A DNA stretch of 14,087 bases from Dehalococcoidia bacterium (GCA_023228745.1 JALOAP010000033.1:1-14087), one strand, 5' to 3'; shown: positions 1 to 8,463, counted from the first letter of the stretch. The notes: a model not told the origin generated them from the sequence alone. Program-made: numbers and translations.

Positions 1-2589
<2,589 letters not shown>

Positions 2590-2615
2590 CGCCAGCCACG
2601 ATGGCGCCGGACGAG

Positions 2616-2640
2616 GGGGAGGCCGTTGGCCTCCCCTTCT
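2616..2640 (+). terminator. Rho-independent terminator after ileS
   Basis: A perfect 9-bp stem (GGGGAGGCC at 2616-2624 pairing with GGCCTCCCC at 2628-2636) closes on a GTT triloop. It is followed by a T-rich run (TTCTCATTATT) and starts 27 bases after the ileS stop. It can be lengthened by a G-U and an A-T pair. A weaker hairpin, GCGCCA/TGGCGC (2589-2594 and 2602-2607), lies just before it. The T-tract is interrupted, but stem strength and position make this a convincing terminator that isolates ileS from the toxin-antitoxin genes. Confidence 0.85.
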
Positions 2641-2756
2641 CATTATTCGTCGAGCACGGGTGCAACAAGGTCGGCGCAGAGTGACCTACTGACTGGTAAG
2701 GAGAAGAGGGGGTAAGCTGCGCGAAATGCTAGGGTGCCCTCACGATATTGCATCCT

Positions 2757-2774
2757 CTTAAGTTAGGACTTAAG
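2757..2774. promoter_or_regulatory. Inverted repeat, likely operator of the TA module
   Basis: CTTAAGT (2757-2763), a 4-base spacer TAGG, then ACTTAAG (2768-2774) form a perfect 7-bp inverted repeat ending one base before the TTG start of the toxin. The AGGA ribosome site (2765-2768) overlaps the spacer and right arm. HigA/XRE antitoxins usually bind palindromes at their own promoter to repress the operon, so this is a strong operator candidate. No convincing -35/-10 pair could be assigned upstream of it, and binding is inferred from position and symmetry only. Confidence 0.6.
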
Positions 2775-2775
2775 T

Positions 2776-3144
2776 TTGCCACGTCGGCTGCTCCTCAGCG
2801 GACAGAAACACAGGATTGAGGTCTACGTAGCCGAGAACGGCCGCAGTCCAGTTTTGGACTACCTGGGCTCTCTGGCCCAGGCGGAACGGGAAAGGGCGAT
2901 GGCCCTTATTGACTACACCGCCCAGCACGGCCCACCAAGAAACAAGGAGAAGGGCCGCAAGCTGGAAGGCGAGCACTTCTTTGAGCTGAAGAGTTCGGCG
3001 CAGCGCATTCTATGGCGATGGGGGCCTCGCGGAGGCATCATTCTCATGCACGGATTTACGAAGGAGAGCCAGAAGACCCCCAAGCGTGAAATACGAGTTG
3101 GCCGAGAGCGGTTTCACATCCTCGAAAGTGAGCTTGAAAAGTGA
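2776..3144 (+). CDS. higB: HigB/RelE-type (Gp49-like) toxin of a TAC module
   Basis: This 122-residue protein resembles the phage-derived Gp49-like HigB toxins of the RelE/ParE superfamily. Known members cleave mRNA, usually on the ribosome. The recognisable blocks are IEVYVAENGRSPVLDYL near the N-terminus, a central FFELKSS, and the family signature HGFTKESQKTPKREI near residues 93-107. The signature is followed by a basic tail. Length is normal for the family. The TTG start at 2776 is the only usual start codon between the in-frame TAG at 2764 and the conserved domain, and AGGA lies 7 bases upstream of it. Its stop codon overlaps the start of the antitoxin by 4 bases (GTGA), so the two are translationally coupled. 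Toxin-first order is typical of higBA. Base composition is lower in GC than ileS next to it, which suggests acquisition by transfer. Toxicity and RNase activity are inferred from the family. Confidence 0.88.
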   Translation: MPRRLLLSGQKHRIEVYVAENGRSPVLDYLGSLAQAERERAMALIDYTAQHGPPRNKEKGRKLEGEHFFELKSSAQRILWRWGPRGGIILMHGFTKESQKTPKREIRVGRERFHILESELEK

Positions 3145-3512
3145 ATTCCATCCAGGATTGGACAGCATACTTTCAAGAACTCCAGCATGACCCCGACTAC
3201 CAGTACGAACTGCTGATGATTGCGGTTGGTGAAGTCATTGTCGATCGGATGGAGGCCTTGGGAGTTTCGAGAAGCGAGCTCGCAGAACGGCTCGGGGTGA
3301 AGCCTCCACGGGTGACGCAGATCCTCGCGGGCAGTGGGAACTTGACCCTCCGCACGCTCGCCCACGTGGCCCACGCGCTCGATGCCCGCGTCGTTATCGA
3401 GTTCAAAGACCGGGAACTGGGAGAGGTCGCCCTCGACACGCTGACGTGGCCCGCCATCGCGGCTGACGACCAAGCGGTTCGCGATGGCCACGCGCTGGCT
3501 CTTGCGGCTTAG
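3141..3512 (+). CDS. higA: XRE-family HigA-type antitoxin with C-terminal tail
   Basis: This 123-residue helix-turn-helix protein is predicted to neutralise the upstream toxin and repress the operon. The HTH spans about residues 33-83: GVSRSELAERLGVKPPRVTQ holds the two DNA-binding helices, followed by the usual LTLRTLAHVAHAL block. A stretch of about 30 residues precedes the HTH and a tail of about 37 residues (87-123, including LTWPAI) follows it. In toxin-antitoxin-chaperone systems the antitoxin carries a C-terminal chaperone-addiction (ChAD) segment that makes it aggregate or be degraded unless a SecB-like chaperone binds. The tail here is a candidate for that segment. The GTG start at 3141 shares four bases with the toxin stop, which fits coupling. 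The stop at 3510-3512 touches or overlaps the SecB-like gene. The HTH assignment is secure. The chaperone dependence is inferred from the third gene. Confidence 0.9.
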   Translation: MNSIQDWTAYFQELQHDPDYQYELLMIAVGEVIVDRMEALGVSRSELAERLGVKPPRVTQILAGSGNLTLRTLAHVAHALDARVVIEFKDRELGEVALDTLTWPAIAADDQAVRDGHALALAA

Positions 3513-3921
3513 TGACGTGAACGAAAAAGCGCTGCGACTCACGAAGGTCCCACAAGCAGCACTCCAGCTGGAGGCAGCGTGGGCCGATGAGTTACACGTG
3601 TTGGTCGAAAGGTCGGAGATGGACCAAGAGGTCAAAGTCTCGCGGCCAGACATCAGACGAAGCCCCGACGATCCCAATCGCTATGCCGTCCGTCTCCGCG
3701 TTCGCTATGTCGATCCGGATTTCAGAATCACCGTAGCGGCGAGAGGGGTCTTCAGCCTGGATCCCACACAAGAGGAGCCGCAACGGCTCCTGCAGTACAA
3801 CGCCCCGGCCATACTCTATGGCCTGATCCGTGGCTGGGTAATGCTCATGACCGGTGGTGCAAGTGTACGCCGCGTCGAGCTACCGGCGGTAAACCTGGCC
3901 GAACGAATCGAGCGTGGGTAG
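3484..3921 (+). CDS. SecB-like chaperone of a toxin-antitoxin-chaperone module
   Basis: This 145-residue protein is related to the export chaperone SecB. The SecB pattern is visible: a beta-rich middle (YAVRLRVRYV, FRITVAARGVFSL), then NAPAILYGLIRGWVMLMTGG and VELPAVNLAERI. These correspond to the 'CPNILFPYARE...LNLAPVNF' end of classical SecB. In the described TAC systems, such as M. tuberculosis Rv1955-Rv1957, a SecB-like protein binds the tail of the HigA antitoxin and shields it from aggregation and proteolysis. Here it directly follows higBA in the same low-GC block. The ATG at 3484 would overlap higA by 29 bases. An in-frame GTG at 3517, 4 bases past the higA stop, is a good alternative. 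Neither has a clear ribosome site, which argues for coupling. The fold call rests on eye alignment, so a profile search would be the test. No SecA or SecY gene is nearby. Confidence 0.72.
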   Translation: MATRWLLRLSDVNEKALRLTKVPQAALQLEAAWADELHVLVERSEMDQEVKVSRPDIRRSPDDPNRYAVRLRVRYVDPDFRITVAARGVFSLDPTQEEPQRLLQYNAPAILYGLIRGWVMLMTGGASVRRVELPAVNLAERIERG

Positions 3922-4016
3922 CTCCGCGCGGCCATGTCCGGATGCTGTGGCCGGTTGACGGCGCCGGCCCGGGCTGCTTCCCTCTTGCAGCGCTGCTTTC
4001 CGGCGCTGGAGGAGCC

Positions 4017-4883
4017 GTGGACACATCCGGGCCACTACGCGACGTGCACGAGCAGAACCGCCTCTCCTGGAACGAGGCGACGAAGGCGCACAACAGCCAT
4101 AAGCACGACCAGGCGGCCTTCTTTCGCGAGGGCGGGAATAAGCTCTACCCCGAAGAGCGCGCGCTCCTTGGCGATGTCCGCGGCAAGCGCATCGTCCACC
4201 TGCAGTGCAATGCCGGCCAGGACACCCTGAGCCTGGCACAGCTCGGCGCCGACGTGACTGGCGTCGATATCAGCGACGAGGCGGTCGCGTTCGCCACCCA
4301 GCTCTCGCACGACTCCGGTATCCCGGCGGCGTTCGTCCGCGCGGACGTCTATGACTGGCTAGCAGAAGCGGCGGCGGGGAGCGAGCGGTGGGAGGTGGCG
4401 TTTTCGTCCTACGGCGCCGTCAACTGGCTTTCCGGCCTTACGACCTGGGCGAGGGGCATCCACGACATCCTCGCGCCGGGGGGCCGCTTCGTCCTCGTCG
4501 AATTTCACCCGGTGCTCTGGATGTTCGAAGTGGACTGGTCGTTGAAGTACGACTACTTCGAAGCAGGCCCGCAAAAGTGGGACGAGGGCGTCAGCGATTA
4601 CGTGGCGGAGTCCGGCGCGAACCTCACGCCCAGCGGCTACAAGGAGGGTGTGGTCGATTTCAAGAACCCGCACCCGGTGTGGGAGTTCCAGTGGCCGACA
4701 TCGAGTGTCATCGGAGCCCTGCTCGGCGCTGGCTTGGTGCTCGAATCGTTCGCCGAGTACCCGTACGCGAACGGCTGGAAGGGGTTCTCGGGCATGCGCG
4801 AAGGGGAAGGACGCCGCGTCTATCCGCCGGAGCACATCCCCGGCTTGCCGATGATGTTTTCGGTGTCGGCCCGGAGACCCTGA
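4017..4883 (+). CDS. Class I SAM-dependent methyltransferase
   Basis: This 288-residue protein has the Rossmann-like fold of class I methyltransferases. Motif I reads VHLQCNAGQDTLSLAQLGA (residues 60-78), followed by the acidic end of beta-2 in VTGVDIS. FVRADVYDW (107-115) is the motif II region and ILAPGGRFVLVEFHPV (151-166) the post-II strand. The N-terminal block SWNEATKAHNSHKHDQA is typical of an uncharacterised family whose substrate is unknown. I chose the GTG at 4017 because GGAGG (4008-4012) lies 4 bases upstream and the family homology begins just after it. The frame is open back to an ATG at 3942, but that extension is unlike the family. No terminator separates it from the SecB-like gene 95 bases upstream, but its GC-rich composition places it outside the TA island. 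It ends one base from the convergent DUF454 gene. Confidence 0.88.
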   Translation: MDTSGPLRDVHEQNRLSWNEATKAHNSHKHDQAAFFREGGNKLYPEERALLGDVRGKRIVHLQCNAGQDTLSLAQLGADVTGVDISDEAVAFATQLSHDSGIPAAFVRADVYDWLAEAAAGSERWEVAFSSYGAVNWLSGLTTWARGIHDILAPGGRFVLVEFHPVLWMFEVDWSLKYDYFEAGPQKWDEGVSDYVAESGANLTPSGYKEGVVDFKNPHPVWEFQWPTSSVIGALLGAGLVLESFAEYPYANGWKGFSGMREGEGRRVYPPEHIPGLPMMFSVSARRP

Positions 4884-4884
4884 G

Positions 4885-5301
4885 CTACTTGTGGACGGTG
4901 CGGAGCGAAAGCAGGTGCACCGTGATCGCCATCGCAATGGCGATGAGCAGCACCTCGGCCCATGGCATCTCCCGCACGAAATACACGGCCGCGCCGATAC
5001 CGATCCAGAGCGAGCTGATGGAGAAGAGCTTCGCGCCCGCCGTCGCGCCCTTCTCTTCGCGGTACTCGCGCAGGTAGCGGCCGAACAGGCGGTTCGTGGT
5101 CAGCCATTCGTAGGCACCGGGCGAACTCTTGCCGAAACAGGCGGCCGCGCCCAGAAGAAAGACGGTCGTGGGAAGCAGGGGGAGAAAGATCCCCAAAACA
5201 CCGAGCGCGACGAGGAAGCCACCCGCCCCGCGAAGGATAATGCGGGTAAGGCGGCTGGAGGAAGGCGCCGGGTCCTGCTGCAAACCTGCCATTTCTGTCA
5301 T
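4885..5301 (-). CDS. YbaN/DUF454 family inner-membrane protein
   Basis: This 138-residue membrane protein belongs to the DUF454 (YbaN, COG2832) family, whose function is not known. The signature is clear: GVLGIFLPLLPTTVFLLGAAACFGKSS (about residues 34-60), followed by YEWLTTNRLFGRYLREYREEKG. Hydrophobic segments lie at about 22-53 (long enough for a hairpin), 91-108 and 114-132, so a multi-pass topology is expected. Length is close to the family norm. The start is ATG at 5301. A second ATG three codons later (5292) is also possible, and neither has a strong ribosome site. The start lies inside an 11-bp inverted repeat listed separately. It is convergent with the methyltransferase gene, with one base between the stops. 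Confidence 0.9.
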   Translation of the reverse strand: MTEMAGLQQDPAPSSSRLTRIILRGAGGFLVALGVLGIFLPLLPTTVFLLGAAACFGKSSPGAYEWLTTNRLFGRYLREYREEKGATAGAKLFSISSLWIGIGAAVYFVREMPWAEVLLIAIAMAITVHLLSLRTVHK

Positions 5302-5332
5302 TTCGGCTGTATCACCATGTGAATGGCAGGTT
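5283..5332. repeat. Perfect 11-bp inverted repeat around the DUF454 start
   Basis: AACCTGCCATT (5283-5293) and AATGGCAGGTT (5322-5332) are exact reverse complements with a 28-base spacer. The left arm lies in codons 3-7 of the DUF454 gene, the spacer holds its ATG (5299-5301), and the right arm lies in the upstream region. It could be a paired operator or an RNA stem that hides the start. A smaller palindrome, GTATG-T-CATAC (5335-5345), follows directly. The function is unknown. Confidence 0.55.
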
Positions 5333-5417
5333 CAGTATGTCATACGGATGCCCCGGGCGTCAGCCAGTTCTGTGAAGTTCCCTGTCGCGAGCGCAGCGTG
5401 CCGCCGAACTTTGAGTC

Positions 5418-5690
5418 ATGGCAACGACCTGGCAATTCGCATTCCGCCTCCCCGCCCTGCTCTTCTGCCTGGCGAGCATCGCCCTGGGGGCCGCGGGAGC
5501 ACTCGATTGGGCGCCGGCATCGTCGTTGGCGCTGATCTTCGGCTTCGTCGCCTACCTCGCGGGGCTGATGGGCCGGCGCGCGGCAGCTCACCACGAAGAG
5601 CACGGAGCCACCCCACTCCCGCTCGCACCGAACGTCAGCGTACTCCCGGGGCTCAAGGGCCAGCGCAGCGGACTCGACCGCGCGGCCTAG
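5418..5690 (+). CDS. Small two-helix membrane protein, hypothetical
   Basis: This is a 90-residue protein I cannot assign to a family. Two hydrophobic segments, residues 9-28 and 34-51, are separated by a short DWAPAS turn. They are followed by a polar tail that includes RRAAAHHEEHG, so it is probably a small inner-membrane hairpin protein with a cytoplasmic or periplasmic C-terminal tail. The ATG at 5418 has no clear ribosome site (TTGAGTC precedes it). Support for it being real is the hydrophobic pattern and the exact stop-to-stop packing with the ligase gene (TAG|CTA at 5688-5693). It is transcribed divergently from the DUF454 gene across a 116-base gap that shows no clear promoter. Confidence 0.6.
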   Translation: MATTWQFAFRLPALLFCLASIALGAAGALDWAPASSLALIFGFVAYLAGLMGRRAAAHHEEHGATPLPLAPNVSVLPGLKGQRSGLDRAA

Positions 5691-6728
5691 CTATTTCGCC
5701 GCGAACACCTGCCGCAGCTCGAACGGCACCGTCGCCTCGAGCTGGTCGAAGGTGCAGTCCCGTGGCGGCTTGTCCGTACGCCAGCGCCTGAATGTCGCGG
5801 CGTGCCGGAAGCGCGGCCCCTGCAGGTAATCGAACGTCACTTCACACACCAGTTCCGGGCGGACGCGCTCCCACGAGGTGTCCTTGCCCTGGTTCCAGCG
5901 GCTCGGTCCGCCGGGGGAACGCCCCTGGCCGAAGCTCACGCTCTCGTCGTCCGTGCGATACGGGGTAAGCAGCTCGACCAGTTCCCGCTTCTCCTTCGCC
6001 TTGAAGCTGGAGGTGTGGCCCACCAGGTGCAGGATGCCGTCGTCGTCGTAGAGGCCGAGCAGCAGCGATCCCACCGCGCGATGCTCCTGGTCCTTCGCCC
6101 AGCGGAACCCGCCGACCACGCAGTCGGCCTCGCGCAGGTGCTTGATCTTCGCCATCGCGCGGACGCCCGGCTGGTAGGGGCCATCCTTCGGCTTCGCGAT
6201 AACGCCATCGAACCCGGCGCCTTCGAAGCGCTCGAACCAGTCGCGCGCTGTCGCCGGGTCATCGGTGGCCGGCGTGAGGTAGACCGGGTGGCCCACTTCC
6301 CCGAGCAGCGCCTCCAGCTGCTCGCGCCGCGTCGCAAAGGGCCGCCCGCGCAGATCTTCGTCGCCCACCGCGAGCAGGTCGAACGCCACGAACGCAGCGG
6401 GTGTCTCGGCGGCGAGCTTTTGCACCCGCGATGCCGCCGGGTGGAGCCGGAGTTGCAGCGTTTCGAACTCCAGGCCGTTTTCGCCCATCACGACGATCTC
6501 ACCATCGAGCACCATCGAGCCCGGGAGCGCAGCCACCAGGCCCGATTCGACCTCCGGGAAGTAGCGTCCAAGAGGGCGGCTATCGCGGCTCTGCAGGTAT
6601 GCGCTGCTGCCGTCGAAGAAGACGATGCAGCGGAAGCCATCCCACTTCGGTTCGTAGAGCCAGCCGCCCTCACCCGGGATCTCCGGCGTGAGCTTCGCGA
6701 GCATCGGTTCGATCGGTGGTTCGAGCAT
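5691..6728 (-). CDS. ligC: ATP-dependent DNA ligase, LigC type
   Basis: This 345-residue ligase joins nicks in DNA by the lysyl-AMP mechanism. Motif I is EPKWDG (residues 26-31), with K28 the adenylated lysine. RDSRPLGRYFPE follows it, as in other LigC proteins. Motif III is LDGEIV (74-79), IIIa FVAFDLL (113-119), IV DGVIAK (174-179) and V AKIKH (193-197). The OB-fold follows (about 200-345), ending with FRHAATFRRWRTDKPP, typical of the LigC branch. There are no nuclease or primase domains, so it is not a full LigD. In mycobacteria LigC is a secondary ligase linked to repair. I chose the ATG at 6728 because homology starts right after it. The frame runs upstream to 6944 without family sequence. 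TACGAT lies 8 bases before the ATG and could be the -10 of a leaderless transcript. No Ku gene is in the window. Confidence 0.92.
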   Translation of the reverse strand: MLEPPIEPMLAKLTPEIPGEGGWLYEPKWDGFRCIVFFDGSSAYLQSRDSRPLGRYFPEVESGLVAALPGSMVLDGEIVVMGENGLEFETLQLRLHPAASRVQKLAAETPAAFVAFDLLAVGDEDLRGRPFATRREQLEALLGEVGHPVYLTPATDDPATARDWFERFEGAGFDGVIAKPKDGPYQPGVRAMAKIKHLREADCVVGGFRWAKDQEHRAVGSLLLGLYDDDGILHLVGHTSSFKAKEKRELVELLTPYRTDDESVSFGQGRSPGGPSRWNQGKDTSWERVRPELVCEVTFDYLQGPRFRHAATFRRWRTDKPPRDCTFDQLEATVPFELRQVFAAK

Positions 6729-6853
6729 GGCTCGAAATCGTAGCAGGTTGTCCGCGGCGCAAGACGGGGGCAGCGCTGCTGCGCTACCCCCGTGGATGGG
6801 CAAGCCTCGTGCTCTCGCCGCCGCGGGCCCCTGTTCCCGCAGCGCGGCAGCCG

Positions 6854-7045
6854 CTAAGCAGCCTGGCGGTGCTCTTCGTTCGTGATGAAGTCGGAGTCTT
6901 CGAGCCAGTTCTTGAAGAGCTTCTCTTCGCCACAGATCTTGCATACGCCGCGGCTCTGTGGGCCGCGAGCCTCTTCAATCCGCCAGCGGTGCGCGTGTGT
7001 GGTTTCCTTTTCAAGAACCGCAGTTGTTGCGTCCATCGTTTTCAC
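6854..7045 (-). CDS. 63-residue single-CxxC protein, hypothetical
   Basis: This small protein has one CxxC pair (C35, C38, in GVCKICGE), preceded by HAHRWRIEEARGPQSRG and followed by KLFKNWLED. The layout (HRW...G.S.GVC..CG....F.N) recurs in short uncharacterised bacterial and phage proteins. It may bind zinc as a half-ribbon, possibly as a dimer, since only two cysteines are present. I chose the GTG at 7045 because AAGGAG (7053-7058 on this strand) sits 7 bases upstream. The ATG at 7036 is too far from that site. A 12-bp palindrome lies at 7068-7079, between the ribosome site and any promoter. It lies between the ligase and aminotransferase genes on the same strand, with gaps too large to suggest a tight operon. 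Confidence 0.75.
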   Translation of the reverse strand: MKTMDATTAVLEKETTHAHRWRIEEARGPQSRGVCKICGEEKLFKNWLEDSDFITNEEHRQAA

Positions 7046-7067
7046 TTGCCTGCTCCTTCGTTTCCCG

Positions 7068-7079
7068 GGGCAATTGCCC
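7068..7079. promoter_or_regulatory. 12-bp palindrome upstream of the CxxC gene
   Basis: GGGCAATTGCCC is a perfect palindrome located 10 bases upstream of the AAGGAG ribosome site of the small CxxC gene. A TATGGT hexamer (7096-7101, - strand) could be a weak -10 further upstream, which would place the palindrome just inside the transcript. It may be an operator or a small RNA hairpin. The evidence is symmetry and position only. Confidence 0.35.
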
Positions 7080-7144
7080 ATTGGTTGTTTCGGTACCATA
7101 GCGAGCAGTCAGCAGAGCCATGACAGGCGTTTGACCCTTTGTTT

Positions 7145-7162
7145 TTCCGACTTTGGTCGGAA
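7145..7162. repeat. 7-bp stem-loop in the intergenic region
   Basis: TTCCGAC (7145-7151), loop TTTG, GTCGGAA (7156-7162) form a perfect hairpin between the aminotransferase stop and the CxxC gene. On the - strand it is followed by AAAAAC rather than a T-tract, so it does not have the form of an intrinsic terminator for the aminotransferase. The rest of the 249-base gap (7046-7294) shows no open frame or RNA gene that I can recognise. Confidence 0.45.
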
Positions 7163-7294
7163 CCCCGCCATCGCCGAGTGACCCACCTCACACCGGTAGG
7201 ATCGGCGTCACCAGGGCCGTATTCGATCACCTCCAGATGGAGTTGCCTCGCAAACTGATTGCAGGGCTGCGGGTCGAAATGTGGCGTGAAGGTT

Positions 7295-8326
7295 TCACTG
7301 GCAGGGCGGAAATGGTTCTGCGAGAAATTCCAGCGCCTGTCCCAGCATGCCGGGCTCAGCGAGCAGGCTGATGCGGTAGGCGCCCGGCGCGGCATACATC
7401 TCACCGGGAACCAGGAACATCCCCGCCTTTCGCACACGTTCCTCTCCCGCGAGCGTCGCAGGCGCCGGTGGGCGCGCCTCCAGCGTCAGCCCGGCGACCG
7501 GCCGCGAATACCGCCAGCCCGCCGCATCGAGCACCCGGTAGACAGGCCCACTATTCGCCCGCACGCGCTCCAATGTCGCTGCCACCGTCCGCTCGTGGCA
7601 CTGGAACGCGGCCACGGCGGCACGTGCGGAGAGGCTCGCGGGGCCGCCCGAGAGGAGCTGAAGCTGGCGGTCGAAGCGCTCACGCAGCTCTCTGTGGTGC
7701 GTCGCGATCCAGCCAATCCGCAGCCCGCCCATGCCGAGTGGCTTCGACAGCCCGCCCACGCTGACCGCCGTTGCGCTCCGGTCGACCGCCGCCGGGGCAG
7801 GCACCCCGTCGTGGACAAGGTCGCGGTAGACTTCGTCGAGCACGGCGATGGCGCCGCAGGACTCCGCCCTGGCGAGATACGCGTCCAGGTTCACGAGCTG
7901 GCCATCCGGCGCGCTGGGGTTGCAGGCGGCGGCAATCTTCGCCCCGCGTACGGGCACAGCCGAACGAAGGATCTCGCCGCCTGCGGTACGTGCTCCCTCG
8001 ACGAAGCTCGGGTAGGAGCCACGGTCGACCACCACAACATCGCCCCGTCGCACCAATGAGAGCGCAATCGCGGCCAGCGCCTCGGACGCCCCGGCCGTGA
8101 TAAGGAGCTCCCCCGGCTCGACCGTTTCGTAGTGGTTCGCGATCGCCTGCCGCAGGTTCTCGCAGCCCGACGGTGGCACATAGGACAGCTCTCCCGGTTC
8201 AATGTGTGAAGCTGGCTCGATGTCCAGGGGTACCGGGGGCGGATTCGAACTCGAAAGATCCACCACTCCCGGCCAGTAATAGCGCGAGTAGTAGCGCAGA
8301 AGATCGCTGCGTGGATCGGTGTTCAC
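7295..8326 (-). CDS. PLP-dependent class I/II aminotransferase
   Basis: This 343-residue fold-type I PLP enzyme transfers amino groups or catalyses a related PLP reaction. The substrate cannot be told from sequence. The cofactor lysine is K195 in SVGGLSKPLGMGGLRIGW. The ACNPSAPDG block (134-142) takes the place of the usual NPTNPTG and supplies N136. LDEVYRDL (163-170) gives the D and Y that contact PLP, GASEAL (79-84) is the phosphate-binding turn, and R318 in YRIS is the likely carboxylate-binding arginine. At 343 residues it is shorter than the usual 380-400, with a trimmed N-terminal arm. The GTG at 8326 is chosen because homology begins there. It has no ribosome site, but TACTGT lies 7 bases upstream, as expected for a leaderless message. 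The longer frame up to 8551 is non-homologous sequence overlapping the divergent peptidase gene. Confidence 0.88.
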   Translation of the reverse strand: MNTDPRSDLLRYYSRYYWPGVVDLSSSNPPPVPLDIEPASHIEPGELSYVPPSGCENLRQAIANHYETVEPGELLITAGASEALAAIALSLVRRGDVVVVDRGSYPSFVEGARTAGGEILRSAVPVRGAKIAAACNPSAPDGQLVNLDAYLARAESCGAIAVLDEVYRDLVHDGVPAPAAVDRSATAVSVGGLSKPLGMGGLRIGWIATHHRELRERFDRQLQLLSGGPASLSARAAVAAFQCHERTVAATLERVRANSGPVYRVLDAAGWRYSRPVAGLTLEARPPAPATLAGEERVRKAGMFLVPGEMYAAPGAYRISLLAEPGMLGQALEFLAEPFPPCQ

Positions 8327-8413
8327 AACCGGGACAGTACCGGCGGTGATCGAATGGAAGCACCATCGAAAGGCACCGCGCGCTATCACCTCCGTTTCGG
8401 GCGATCGCGCTGG

Positions 8414-8442
8414 TTGGCCCCCTTGCCCGGCACAGCTACGAT
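8414..8442 (+). promoter_or_regulatory. Sigma-70-like promoter of the S9 peptidase gene
   Basis: TTGGCC (8414-8419) and TACGAT (8437-8442) are separated by 17 bases and lie upstream of an AGGAAGGA ribosome site (8451-8458) and the ATG at 8464. Transcription would begin near 8449, giving a very short leader. The 137-base gap to the divergent aminotransferase start would also hold that gene's promoter. Confidence 0.55.
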
Positions 8443-8463
8443 CGCGCCGAAGGAAGGAATGCC

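Noticed and set aside
3942..4016. Upstream ATG start of the methyltransferase
   Set aside because: It adds 25 low-complexity residues absent from the family pattern. The GTG at 4017 has a GGAGG site at usable spacing.
5323..5535. Short + strand frame beginning ATG-GCA-GGT in the repeat arm
   Set aside because: No ribosome site, no hydrophobic or domain pattern, and it overlaps the better-supported small membrane protein in another frame.
5802..6743. 313-codon + strand frame opposite the DNA ligase
   Set aside because: The - strand carries all ligase motifs in order, and the + strand frame has no recognisable domain.
7145..7162. Stem-loop as terminator of the aminotransferase gene
   Set aside because: On the transcribed strand it is followed by an A-tract, not a T-tract, and lies about 130 bases past the stop.
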